From Myxococcales bacterium UBA5297 (GTDB lineage: Bacteria > Myxococcota > Myxococcia > Myxococcales > UBA5297): a DNA stretch of 12,163 nt. Under the pieces are notes generated by a model. The model was not told the origin of the DNA, made no database searches, and saw only the letters and a program-made list of their open reading frames with translations. The translations under genes were made by a program, and so were the position numbers. Below, in pieces: positions 5,452 to 12,040 of this stretch (position 1 is its first letter; the number at the start of each line of letters is the position of its first letter). The stretch is taken from contig DHSB01000250.1 in the NCBI GenBank assembly GCA_002408385.1, forward strand, positions 18,882 to 31,044, in the 5' to 3' direction.

Positions 5452-5724
5452 CTACCGCCTGGGCTTTTTGGCCCCCTTCGACTCCTTCTCCAGCCGCTCG
5501 CGAACGTCGTGAAGGCTCGAGAGAAGGGCCTCGGCCTGCGCGATGCCAGCCAGCGCCTTCTTCGCCGCCGGGCCCTTGGCGCCCGAGGCGATTTCCTGAA
5601 GCTTGCTCTTGGTCTGTTCGAAGAGGCGGGCGGTCGCTTCGCGATCATTGCTCTCGATGAAGCGCTCGAGGTTCGGGAAGAGCCGGTTCTCGTCGCCGGC
5701 GGGGGTGTTGGTCTTCGCGGGCAT
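5452..5724 (-). CDS. 90-aa helical protein of unknown family; YscE-like position
   Basis: I do not recognise the family. The protein is hydrophilic and charged, with no signal peptide or membrane segment. Residues about 17-45 (LERFIESNDREATARLFEQT and following) and 54-82 (AAKKALAGIAQAEALLSSLH) look like two amphipathic helices joined by a short Gly-containing turn, and the C-terminus is basic (KGAKKPRR). It is the first gene of the T3SS block, ahead of the needle-like gene and the TPR protein. In Yersinia the equivalent place holds YscE, a small helical-hairpin co-chaperone that with YscG binds the needle subunit. That role is only suggested by size, shape and place. ATG 5724 has a weak ribosome site (GGAAAGG about 12 nt upstream). 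Confidence 0.65.
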   Translation of the reverse strand: MPAKTNTPAGDENRLFPNLERFIESNDREATARLFEQTKSKLQEIASGAKGPAAKKALAGIAQAEALLSSLHDVRERLEKESKGAKKPRR

Positions 5725-5764
5725 GACCTAGCTACCTTTCCGCTTGAGGAAGAAAAGCGCCTGA

Positions 5765-5794
5765 AGGCTAGCCGCCGCGGTTCGGCGGTGTCAA
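5765..5794 (-). promoter_or_regulatory. Candidate housekeeping promoter at the head of the T3SS block
   Basis: Minus strand: a consensus -35 TTGACA (5789-5794), 18-nt spacer, TAGCCT (5765-5770). Predicted start about 5758, 34 nt before ATG 5724. The spacer holds a small inverted repeat (CCGCC-N7-GGCGG) that could be an operator. It is the best sigma-70-like site in the cluster. Confidence 0.45.
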
Positions 5795-6441
5795 ACGGCG
5801 AGTCGCCTCGAAGGCGCAGCAGGGCCTGCGTTCTTCGCCTCTCCGGCCGGCTTGCCGGGCGGCCCCGACGGATTCGGCACCCCGGGCGCGCCACCGACGA
5901 GCCGCGGCAGGACTGGCGGCGGGTTCGGCCGTCAGGAGCCTTTGGGGCGGCGCCGTCTTGGACGAGGTCCGCACCGAGCCCAGGCCCGGCGAAGGCGCGC
6001 GAAAAACCGCAGTTGTTTCCGCACGTTGCGGCGCGCGGTCGAAGCCTCGGGAAGGCACCTGTGGAGCGCCAGGATGGCCCAGGAGCGGCCGTTCGGCCTC
6101 CGGCCCTATTTGAAGCAAGCCTGGCGACCTGAAATCGCTCTACGGGCCGGCCAGGGGCCTTCCCGGGCCGATCCGGTCCCGAAATGGCCCTCGAACGCGC
6201 GTTTTTTTTCTGAAGGTGCGGTCGAGGAGGCCTTCCGAAAGCCTCGCTTCCGCGCCTCCTCTTCATGCGCGCTCGGGGGGCCGCCGAGACGGGAGGCGCT
6301 CGTACGCCTCCCCGCGCCTCCCGTCCTTGCCAGCAGGTGCTCGAACAGCGGCTGCAAACGACGATCTCGCCCTTGCTCTCCGGCCCTCCCGACGACGGCA
6401 CGAGCCTTCCGACGCGTGCCTCGTGCCCCCGTCGATGCCGC
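5795..6441. other. Gene-poor stretch between the T3SS block and the secreted-protein gene
   Basis: No open frame here has a plausible start with a ribosome site or recognisable protein character; the frames present are Arg/Pro/Ala-rich on both strands, as expected from GC-rich non-coding DNA. Visible structure: a run of eight T at 6202-6209 directly after the palindrome AACGCGCGTT, and an 8-bp perfect inverted repeat GAGGAGGC / GCCTCCTC (6224-6231 and 6254-6261). No RNA gene was recognised. Confidence 0.5.
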
Positions 6442-6470
6442 TGTCGGCGAAAAAGGTCTGGCCCTAATCT
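6442..6470 (+). promoter_or_regulatory. Weak candidate promoter of the small secreted protein
   Basis: TGTCGG (6442-6447), 17-nt spacer, TAATCT (6465-6470), with a predicted start near 6477 and a leader of about 50 nt. The -10 is fair, the -35 poor. Confidence 0.25.
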
Positions 6471-6528
6471 TCCTGCAAGCCAGAGGGCTCGGTGCCCGAG
6501 GCGGCCCGAGCATCACGGGAGGCAGGGA

Positions 6529-6954
6529 ATGAGGCAGCTTCTTGGCGCGATGGCGGCAGTCGGGCTTCTCGCCTTCGCTACCAGCGCGACCGCTCAGACA
6601 GAACCCAGCGACCAGCCGGCTCAGCGCGAATCGCAAGCCCAACAGCAGGCCCAGCAGGAGCACTCGCTGACCGGGCGAGTGCTCAAGGCCGACCGCAACA
6701 TGGTCATCATCGAGTACGACAACGCCGCCGTGCCCTTCCAGGTCCAGCGCGACACCGAGTTCAAGGGCGTCACCTCGGCCCAGGCCCTCAGAGAGGGCCA
6801 GGAGGTGCGCGCCTCCTACGAGCTGAAGAACAACCGCAACATGCTCAAGTCGCTCGAGTTCATGGGCGGGCAGCAGGGGACGGGCGGAGCGGGCGAGCAG
6901 GAGGAGTCGGACCGGCCGGAGAGCGAAAGCTCGCCGCAGCGCGAAAACTACTAG
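6529..6954 (+). CDS. Small secreted/periplasmic protein with a DUF5666-like beta-barrel core
   Basis: 141 aa. ATG 6529 is chosen for GGGAGG 6 nt upstream and because a signal peptide follows at once: MRQLLGAMAAVGLLAF, with likely cleavage after SATA (about residue 23). A Gln/Ser-rich linker (about 24-44) precedes a core of about 65 residues (SLTGRVLKADRNMVIIEYDN, then PFQVQRDTEFKGV, then LREGQEVRASYELKNNRN). This is the pattern of DUF5666-type small beta-barrels: G-x-V ... hydrophobic strand ... V-x3-T-x-F/V ... L-x-x-G-x-x-V-R. The acidic C-terminal tail is Glu/Ser-rich. Function is unknown; such proteins are secreted or periplasmic. It stands alone, with a terminator directly behind it. Confidence 0.8.
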   Translation: MRQLLGAMAAVGLLAFATSATAQTEPSDQPAQRESQAQQQAQQEHSLTGRVLKADRNMVIIEYDNAAVPFQVQRDTEFKGVTSAQALREGQEVRASYELKNNRNMLKSLEFMGGQQGTGGAGEQEESDRPESESSPQRENY

Positions 6955-6979
6955 CTCACGGTAGTCCGCAGGGACGACG

Positions 6980-7008
6980 AAGGGGCGCTTGAATGGCGCC
7001 CCTTTGTT
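6980..7008 (+). terminator. Intrinsic terminator after the small secreted protein gene
   Basis: Perfect 9-bp stem AAGGGGCGC / GCGCCCCTT (6980-6988 and 6996-7004) with a 7-nt loop, followed by TGTT. It begins 26 nt past the stop. The U-tract is short, but the stem is strong; it separates this gene from the kinase gene 50 nt further on. Confidence 0.75.
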
Positions 7009-7057
7009 CATGCGGGCGCTGTTGTGCCCGGTGGCCCTGCGTAGGTAAAAGGGGCGC

Positions 7058-8611
7058 GTGGTCCATCCCGCGAACGAACTGGCGAGCTTTCGCAAGACCT
7101 TCGTGCTCTTCCTCACCCTCGTGGTGATCCCGAGCGCGGCGCTGTCGGCCTTTGGCGTTCTCGCGATCAAGAACGAGAAGGCGGCCGTCGAGATGAGCCT
7201 CGAGAAAAGCTTCACCGGCAGACTGGCAAAGCTCGAGCAGCAGCTCGCCTACCTTCTCAATGGCGCGCTCGAGCATCTAGAGCCCCCTCGAGACCTCGCC
7301 GCCCGGCCCGCCTGGGCGTCCGAGCTGCGAAGAGTCGAGCCGCTATACGGCCCGTTCTTCATCGTTGAAGAGACAGGCGAGGTCTCGTTTCGCGAATCGC
7401 AGGAGGCGGGGATGCTCGCCGCCGAGGCGCTGCTCGCGGTGCGCACCCGAGAGCTGGCCGAGAGCGGGGCGGCCCACGTTTACCTCGACGCCGGACCGGC
7501 CAGGGGGCTCTACGGAGCGCGGCGCGGCGCCGACGGCGCAGTCGCCGTCTACCGCGTCGACGAGCAATGGCTAAGAAGGCGATTCGCCGAGCTCGCCCGC
7601 GAAGAAGCGGATGCAGAGGGAACGAGCTTCGTCTTGCGCCCGGTCGAGCCGCAGTCCGAAGGCGGAATCATCGGCCTGGTCGCCGACGTCGTGCGCACGC
7701 CTGTCGAAAGCGCTGAGCCCACCCTGGCCCTCCGCAAGCTGCCCCCACCGCTGGCCGACTGGGAGATCGCCGCCATCGGCCCCAAGGATGCTCTGTCGCT
7801 GTCGCGGCGCAATCGCATCATCTACATCGCGCTGCTCGCGGCCTTCTACATCACCATCGGGGTCGGCTCCGCCCTGGTTGGCCGTGCGATCTTCAAGGAG
7901 GCGAAGCTCTCCCGGCTCAAGACCGACTTCGTCTCGTCGATCAGCCACGACTTGCGCACCCCGCTCACCTCTATCCGCATGTTCGTCGAGACCCTGGCCA
8001 TGGGGCGGGTCAGCGAGGCCGAGTCGAAGGAGTGTCTCGCCCTGCTCGCCCGCGAAAGCGAACGGCTCACCATAATGATCGAACGTATCCTCGATTGGGC
8101 CCGCATCGAGAGCGGCCGCAAGGTCTACAGGCGCCTGCCTGTGCCCGCCCAGGCCTTGGTCGACGAAGCGCTCACCGCTTATCGCACCCACCAGCTCGCC
8201 GCCGGTCGGCCCGGCTCTTCGACCGAGCTGAGAGTCGAGCTGCCCGAGGAGTTGCCGAAGGTGCTTGCCGATCCGCAGATGATCGAAGGGGTGCTCCTCA
8301 ATCTTCTCGAGAACGCCTTCAAGTACAGCGGGCCCGAAAAGCACGTCGTCGTGCGCGCCTGCAACGAGGGGAAGATGGTGCGCTTCGAGGTCATCGACGA
8401 CGGGCCGGGGGTCTCGCCCGCCGACCGCAAGCGCATCTTCGATCACTTCTACCGCGCCGACGATCTGCTCAGCCGTCAAACCGAAGGAACCGGGCTCGGG
8501 CTGGCCATCGCCAAGCGCATCGTCGAGGCGCACCAGGGCAGAATCTCGGTGACGAGCGAGCCCGGCAAGGGCAGCGCGTTCTGCTTTACCCTTCCCGCGG
8601 TTGCCGACTGA
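7058..8611 (+). CDS. Membrane sensor histidine kinase
   Basis: 517 aa from GTG 7058 (AGGGG just upstream). TM1 is about 11-37 and TM2 about 254-279; between them lies a periplasmic or extracytoplasmic sensor of about 215 residues with no motif I can name. After a short linker the HisKA domain has its phospho-accepting His297 in SHDLRTPLTSIRMF. The HATPase_c domain shows the N box (LLNLLENAFKYS, N419), G1 box (DDGPGVS, about 447-453), F box (IFDHFYRAD) and G2 box (GTGLGLAIAKR, from 477). All catalytic boxes are intact. It autophosphorylates and hands the phosphate to the response regulator encoded 12 nt downstream. No HAMP domain is obvious. The signal is unknown; the class I, EnvZ/PhoR-like layout is clear. 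Confidence 0.95.
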   Translation: MVHPANELASFRKTFVLFLTLVVIPSAALSAFGVLAIKNEKAAVEMSLEKSFTGRLAKLEQQLAYLLNGALEHLEPPRDLAARPAWASELRRVEPLYGPFFIVEETGEVSFRESQEAGMLAAEALLAVRTRELAESGAAHVYLDAGPARGLYGARRGADGAVAVYRVDEQWLRRRFAELAREEADAEGTSFVLRPVEPQSEGGIIGLVADVVRTPVESAEPTLALRKLPPPLADWEIAAIGPKDALSLSRRNRIIYIALLAAFYITIGVGSALVGRAIFKEAKLSRLKTDFVSSISHDLRTPLTSIRMFVETLAMGRVSEAESKECLALLARESERLTIMIERILDWARIESGRKVYRRLPVPAQALVDEALTAYRTHQLAAGRPGSSTELRVELPEELPKVLADPQMIEGVLLNLLENAFKYSGPEKHVVVRACNEGKMVRFEVIDDGPGVSPADRKRIFDHFYRADDLLSRQTEGTGLGLAIAKRIVEAHQGRISVTSEPGKGSAFCFTLPAVAD

Positions 8612-8623
8612 GGGGACAAACCC

Positions 8624-9310
8624 GTGGTTGAGAAGAAGACCCGAATCCTGTTGGCCGAGGACGATCTGTCGATCTTGACGGGCCTGTCCATCAACTTGCG
8701 GCACGAGGGCTATGAGATTCTTCAAGCCCAGGATGGCGATCGCTGCTTGCAGCTCGCTTTCGACGAGCAGCCGGATCTAATGGTGTTGGACATCATGCTA
8801 CCGGGCATGAACGGCTTCGAGGTGCTCAAGGAGCTGCGCCGGCGCGGCTCGAGGCTGCCCGTGGTCGTGCTGTCGGCCAGAGCGCTCGAGCATGACAAGA
8901 TCATGGGGCTCGAATTAGGGGCCGACGATTACGTGTCCAAGCCCTTTGGCTTGAAAGAGTTGCTGGCGCGGATCAAAGCGGTGATGCGGCGCCACAAGAC
9001 CGGGCCTTCGAGCTCGTTTTGCTTCGCGGCGGTCGAGGTCGACTTCGGCGAGCATTGCGTGCGTCGCGACGGGGCCGCGGTGGCGATGACCGCGCAGGAG
9101 TTCAGGCTTCTCAAGTACTTTCTCGAGCACCCGGGGCGGGTGTTGACGCGCCAGTCGCTGCTCGAAGGGGCTTGGGGCTTTGACTACCAGGGCACCACCC
9201 GGACCGTGGACAACTTCGTGCGCAGCCTTAGGGCCAAGCTCGAGCAGGACCCGGAAGAGCCTCGGCACTTCTTGACTGTGCGCGGAGTCGGCTACCGCTT
9301 CGTCGCCTGA
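8624..9310 (+). CDS. OmpR/PhoB-family DNA-binding response regulator
   Basis: 228 aa from GTG 8624, with GAGGGG 8 nt upstream overlapping the stop of the kinase gene. The receiver domain (about 6-122) has the acidic pair E12/D13 with D14, phospho-accepting Asp56 (VLDIMLPG), Ser84 and Lys106 (YVSKPF), all as required for phosphorylation. The C-terminal winged helix-turn-helix (about 130-228) has the usual OmpR signature: MTAQEFRLLKYFLEHPGRVL, then TRTVDNFVRSLRAKLEQDP and RGVGYRF. It forms one operon with the kinase and is surely its partner. Targets are not evident; no tandem direct repeat typical of OmpR sites was recognised upstream of the operon. Confidence 0.96.
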   Translation: MVEKKTRILLAEDDLSILTGLSINLRHEGYEILQAQDGDRCLQLAFDEQPDLMVLDIMLPGMNGFEVLKELRRRGSRLPVVVLSARALEHDKIMGLELGADDYVSKPFGLKELLARIKAVMRRHKTGPSSSFCFAAVEVDFGEHCVRRDGAAVAMTAQEFRLLKYFLEHPGRVLTRQSLLEGAWGFDYQGTTRTVDNFVRSLRAKLEQDPEEPRHFLTVRGVGYRFVA

Positions 9311-9696
9311 GCCGTGGGCGCGCTCGGGCGACCTCTGGTGCCGACAGCCCGAGGCCAAGGCGTGCGAGCTCCAGCTTTGGTTCCCCGCGAAAAGCCCAAA
9401 CCGCAAGTGGCCGAATTACCGGCGGGCCCGCCGGAGGTCCTCGTCCAACCCAAGTTTGGGAAGAGAATCGGCGAATCCCTCGCCTCCGAGGCTCCCGCTG
9501 GTCGCCTCTACGCTCTGGGTGACCGGGTTGCGCCCAGGTTGCTTGAATCGGGCGAAACGAGCTCAGGTGCTCTCTCGCCGAGCGGCGGGCCGTCCGATAA
9601 GCCCAAGGCGCAAGCGGGCCGTCCTCTCCCAGCGCCAAGAGGCCCTCCGACCGCACGCTGGCTATCGACGCGGAATTCCTCAGCCATTTCGGACGG
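9311..9696. other. Gene-poor stretch between the response regulator and ssrA
   Basis: Frames exist on both strands but lack ribosome sites and protein-like composition. Visible structure: a 7-bp inverted repeat CTCGGGC / GCCCGAG (9323-9329 and 9347-9353) just behind the response regulator, without a T-run, and the 16-bp palindrome at 9419-9434. Confidence 0.5.
9419..9434. repeat. 16-bp perfect palindrome
   Basis: CCGGCGGGCCCGCCGG is identical to its reverse complement over 16 bp. It could be a dimeric protein-binding site or a chance product of GC-rich sequence. No second full copy was seen in the window; a shorter relative, GCGGGCCCGC, occurs at 1406-1415. Confidence 0.6.
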
Positions 9697-9725
9697 TTGA
9701 CGAGAGGAGCGCAACTCACTAAGGT
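9697..9725 (+). promoter_or_regulatory. Probable ssrA promoter
   Basis: TTGACG (9697-9702), 17-nt spacer, TAAGGT (9720-9725): near-consensus -35, ideal spacing, fair -10. Transcription would start near 9732, giving a 5' leader of about 43 nt removed by RNase P at 9775. Confidence 0.6.
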
Positions 9726-9774
9726 GAATGGCTCTCGGTTGGCTGTAAAGCGACCGGCCGGTCTTTGACAATTT

Positions 9775-10137
9775 GGGGGCGAACTGGCTTCGACGAGGGT
9801 GCTGAAGCTCAAGTCGCGTGCCGAGGATCTCGGGTGACCTCGCTAATCCTTCCTGGGAAAACACAAAAGCCAACGACAACGTTGAGCTCGCGCTCGCGGC
9901 CTAATAACCCGTAGCAGCGCGCGTCCGCCTGACCTTCTGCCTGTGGGGTCAGAATCGGGCGCCATTTAGCAGGCTGGCGGCAAGCAATCGCCTGGAGGGC
10001 TTGTCGCGAGACTAATCCGGGAAACTCGCCGGGTGATCCTGCCCATGGGAGCGCTCGGCGAGTACAAATCATGGGATACGCACGTAGTGGCGAGAGTGGA
10101 TGACTTTCGGACGCGGGTTCGATTCCCGCCGCCTCCA
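9775..10137 (+). ncRNA. ssrA: tmRNA (transfer-messenger RNA)
   Basis: 363 nt. The 5' end GGGGGCG-AACTGGCTTCGACG and the 3' end pair as a 7-bp acceptor stem with one G-U (9775-9781 with 10130-10136), followed by discriminator A 10137. The T arm (GCGGGTTCGATTCCCGC, 10114-10130) is canonical. The body contains a tag reading frame at 9869-9904 and a pseudoknot-sized region behind it. tmRNA with SmpB enters stalled ribosomes, lets them resume on the tag frame, and marks the broken product for proteolysis. CCA is not encoded (CTG follows), so it must be added after transcription. No circular permutation: the 5' and 3' halves are in normal order. Confidence 0.97.
9869..9904 (+). other. tmRNA proteolysis-tag reading frame
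   Basis: The frame from GCC 9869 reads A-N-D-N-V-E-L-A-L-A-A and ends in a double stop (TAATAA, 9902-9907). It has the usual AND start and the ALAA end recognised by ClpXP-type proteases. The exact resume codon is inferred from other bacteria. Confidence 0.9.
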
Positions 10138-10145
10138 CTGGAAAG

Positions 10146-10185
10146 AAAGGCTGCCAAGCTATTTGGCAGCCTTTTCTCTTCTTTG
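10146..10185 (+). terminator. Bidirectional intrinsic terminator between ssrA and the Hsp70-like gene
   Basis: Stem AAAGGCTGCCAA / TTGGCAGCCTTT (10146-10157 and 10163-10174, 12 bp, 5-nt loop), followed on the plus strand by TTTTCTCTTCTTT. Read on the minus strand the same stem is followed by TTTCTTTCC, so it can also end the converging Hsp70-like transcript, whose stop is at 10252. Confidence 0.9.
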
Positions 10186-10251
10186 CGCCTTCGATTCCCC
10201 GAGGCCCGGGAAGGCTTGCCGAAGGGCGGCCGCGCGAGGCTCCGACCTGGA

Positions 10252-11760
10252 TTACCTTCCCCCCGCCCGCATCTCGACGATGGTGGCGGGCGCGACCCGT
10301 CCATCCGGCGCCAGCAGCCTCGCCTTGAGCGTGAAGTCCTGCCCGAGCTCCAACTGCAGCGACGGCGAGCCTCCCGCCCCGACGCGCCACTCGACGGGCA
10401 CGTGGACAGTCCCGAAGATCTCGCGTTCGATGCTGGTGGTGTCGAGCGACTCGAAGATCGCGATGGGCACCGGGGCCTGCCACGGCGGAAGGCCCTCCAG
10501 CGTGACGCTCTTGGTGCAGGGCACCTGGGCGTTCGCGCTGATGACCTCGTGAGTGCCTCCACCGGGCACCATCACGCTTATCGGCATGGGAACCACGTCG
10601 GCCAACCCGCTGACACCCCGCGCGAGGTTGCGTCCGAGGATCGCCGCGCCAATCGCCACGCCAAGCTCCGGGTGCACGTCTTTTTCCGACGAGTAGCGTT
10701 TGAACTGCGTGAACCGACTGCGTATCGCCGGCATGCGCGTCTGGCCGCCGACGAGCACCAGCTCGTCAATCTCCTCCGCCTTCATACCGGCGCGCGTCAG
10801 GACGTCGTCACAGGCGGCGGCGGTGCGCTCGACGAGTTGAAAGCACAGCTCGTCCATCGCCTCGCGCGTCAGCGTGTGCTCAAGATCGACGAAGCGTCCG
10901 TCCTTCTGCGCGACGCAGGGGATGCGGATGTGCCGCTCCTCGACGCTCGAGAGCGCGATCTTCGCCGACTCGGCGGCGAACAGGAGCCGCTGCATGACCA
11001 GCCGGTTCTCGCGCAGGTTGATTCCGTGCCTCTCCTGGAAATCGGCGACGAGGCGCTCGGCGATGAGGGCATCGAAGTTCGCCCCGCCCAGAAACGAGTC
11101 GCCCCCGGTGGCGAGGACCTTGACCACGCGGTTCTCGACCGACATCAGCGTCGCGTCGAAGGTGCCGCCCCCGAGGTCGAAGATGAGCACCGTCTGTTGC
11201 GGGTTTCGCAGGTTCGCATAGTAGAGCGCCGCCGCGGTCGGCTCGTTGACGATCGCCCGCACGGCCAAGCCCGCCTTCTCCGCGGCGCGCCGCATCGCTT
11301 CGCGCTGCCGAAAAGTCGCGTGCGCCGGCATGGTGATTACGCACTCGTGAAAAGGCTCGCCCGCCTGATGGTTCGCCAGGGTCAGCATCTGCTGGACGAC
11401 GAGGTGGGCGGTCTCGACGAGCGACGTGACCCGATCGTAGGTCAGCACAGCGCAGTAGCCGTCGTCGCCCTCGACCAGATCGAAGGCGAACCGCTCGCGG
11501 TTCTTGATGACGAACTCGGACTGGAAGCGCCGGCCCAGGAAGCGCTTGGCCTCGAAGACGGTGTGCCGCGGGTCGTCGATGATCTGAGTGCGGGCCCCGT
11601 GGCCAACGAGCGCCTTGTCCGCCGCGTGATACCAGACGACCGATGGCATGACGTGGCTCTTGTCGGTCACCCGCACCAGTCGAAGCCTGCCATCGGGGTC
11701 GAAGTAGGCGGCTGTCGTGTTGGTGGTGCCGAAGTCGATGCCCAGAATCGGTCTGCTCAT
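10252..11760 (-). CDS. Hsp70/DnaK-like ATPase with shortened substrate-binding part
   Basis: 502 aa; DnaK is about 610-640. The actin-like nucleotide-binding domain is complete: phosphate-1 loop GIDFGTTNTTAAYF (7-20), EAKRFLGR, phosphate-2 DLGGGTFDATL (from 195), and the adenosine motif LVLVGGQTRMP (about 335-345). After about 385 the DnaK linker and VTPLSLGIET-like start are replaced by GLADVVPMPISVMVPGGGTH, and about 115 residues remain, enough for the beta-sandwich of the substrate domain but not for the helical lid. So it probably binds peptides with fast exchange, or acts as a client-specific chaperone. No dnaJ or grpE lies next to it, so it is not the main dnaK. ATG 11760 has AGGACAGG a few nt upstream. 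Stand-alone short Hsp70 proteins are common in myxobacteria. Confidence 0.92.
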   Translation of the reverse strand: MSRPILGIDFGTTNTTAAYFDPDGRLRLVRVTDKSHVMPSVVWYHAADKALVGHGARTQIIDDPRHTVFEAKRFLGRRFQSEFVIKNRERFAFDLVEGDDGYCAVLTYDRVTSLVETAHLVVQQMLTLANHQAGEPFHECVITMPAHATFRQREAMRRAAEKAGLAVRAIVNEPTAAALYYANLRNPQQTVLIFDLGGGTFDATLMSVENRVVKVLATGGDSFLGGANFDALIAERLVADFQERHGINLRENRLVMQRLLFAAESAKIALSSVEERHIRIPCVAQKDGRFVDLEHTLTREAMDELCFQLVERTAAACDDVLTRAGMKAEEIDELVLVGGQTRMPAIRSRFTQFKRYSSEKDVHPELGVAIGAAILGRNLARGVSGLADVVPMPISVMVPGGGTHEVISANAQVPCTKSVTLEGLPPWQAPVPIAIFESLDTTSIEREIFGTVHVPVEWRVGAGGSPSLQLELGQDFTLKARLLAPDGRVAPATIVEMRAGGR

Positions 11761-12040
11761 TTACCTGTCCTGCTGTCGCGTTTTCGTCGAGTCGCACGCC
11801 GCAACCGCACGCCCGCCGACACGCCGAACTGGCACGTGCGGCCTGCGGACTCGGACTGTTCGACGGCAGTCTAGCGCGAGAGCATGACGAGACCCACTTC
11901 TCGCGAGCTGCCCGGCGCCAAGAGGTCAGCCGCCCAGGCCACTGGGCGCCCGCGCAGGCGAACCGCTCGCCGAAGGACAGCCGACACGGCAAGCCGCACT
12001 GCCCTTCGACAGTCGTGGAGAACAAGCCGCGCTGCCTCCG
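11761..12040. other. Intergenic stretch upstream of the Hsp70-like gene
   Basis: 280 nt without a supported gene. It holds a perfect 7-bp inverted repeat CGCGAGA / TCTCGCG with a 17-nt spacer (11875-11881 and 11899-11905). On the minus strand TAGACT (11868-11873) could be a -10 for the Hsp70-like gene, but the -35 17 nt before it (TGGGTC) is poor. No CIRCE element (TTAGCACTC-N9-GAGTGCTAA) was found. Confidence 0.4.

Noticed and set aside
6195..6209. Palindrome AACGCGCGTT followed by T8 as a terminator
   Set aside because: The palindrome leaves no loop, and no gene ends just before it on the plus strand.
7005..7057. Promoter for the histidine kinase operon
   Set aside because: The best pair (TTGTGC and TAGGTA) has only 14 nt spacing; no acceptable promoter could be named in this gap.
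6106..7215. A 369-codon minus-strand frame across the small secreted protein and the kinase start
   Set aside because: Antisense to two supported genes and through a terminator stem; composition is Arg/Leu-rich without motifs.
9314..9700. A 128-codon plus-strand frame starting 3 nt after the response regulator
   Set aside because: GTG start without its own ribosome site, Pro/Ala/Gly-rich, ends in the ssrA promoter; no recognisable domain.
10033..11874. A 613-codon open frame on the plus strand across the tmRNA end and the Hsp70-like gene
   Set aside because: It reads through the tmRNA and its terminator and is the antisense frame of an intact Hsp70 ATPase domain.
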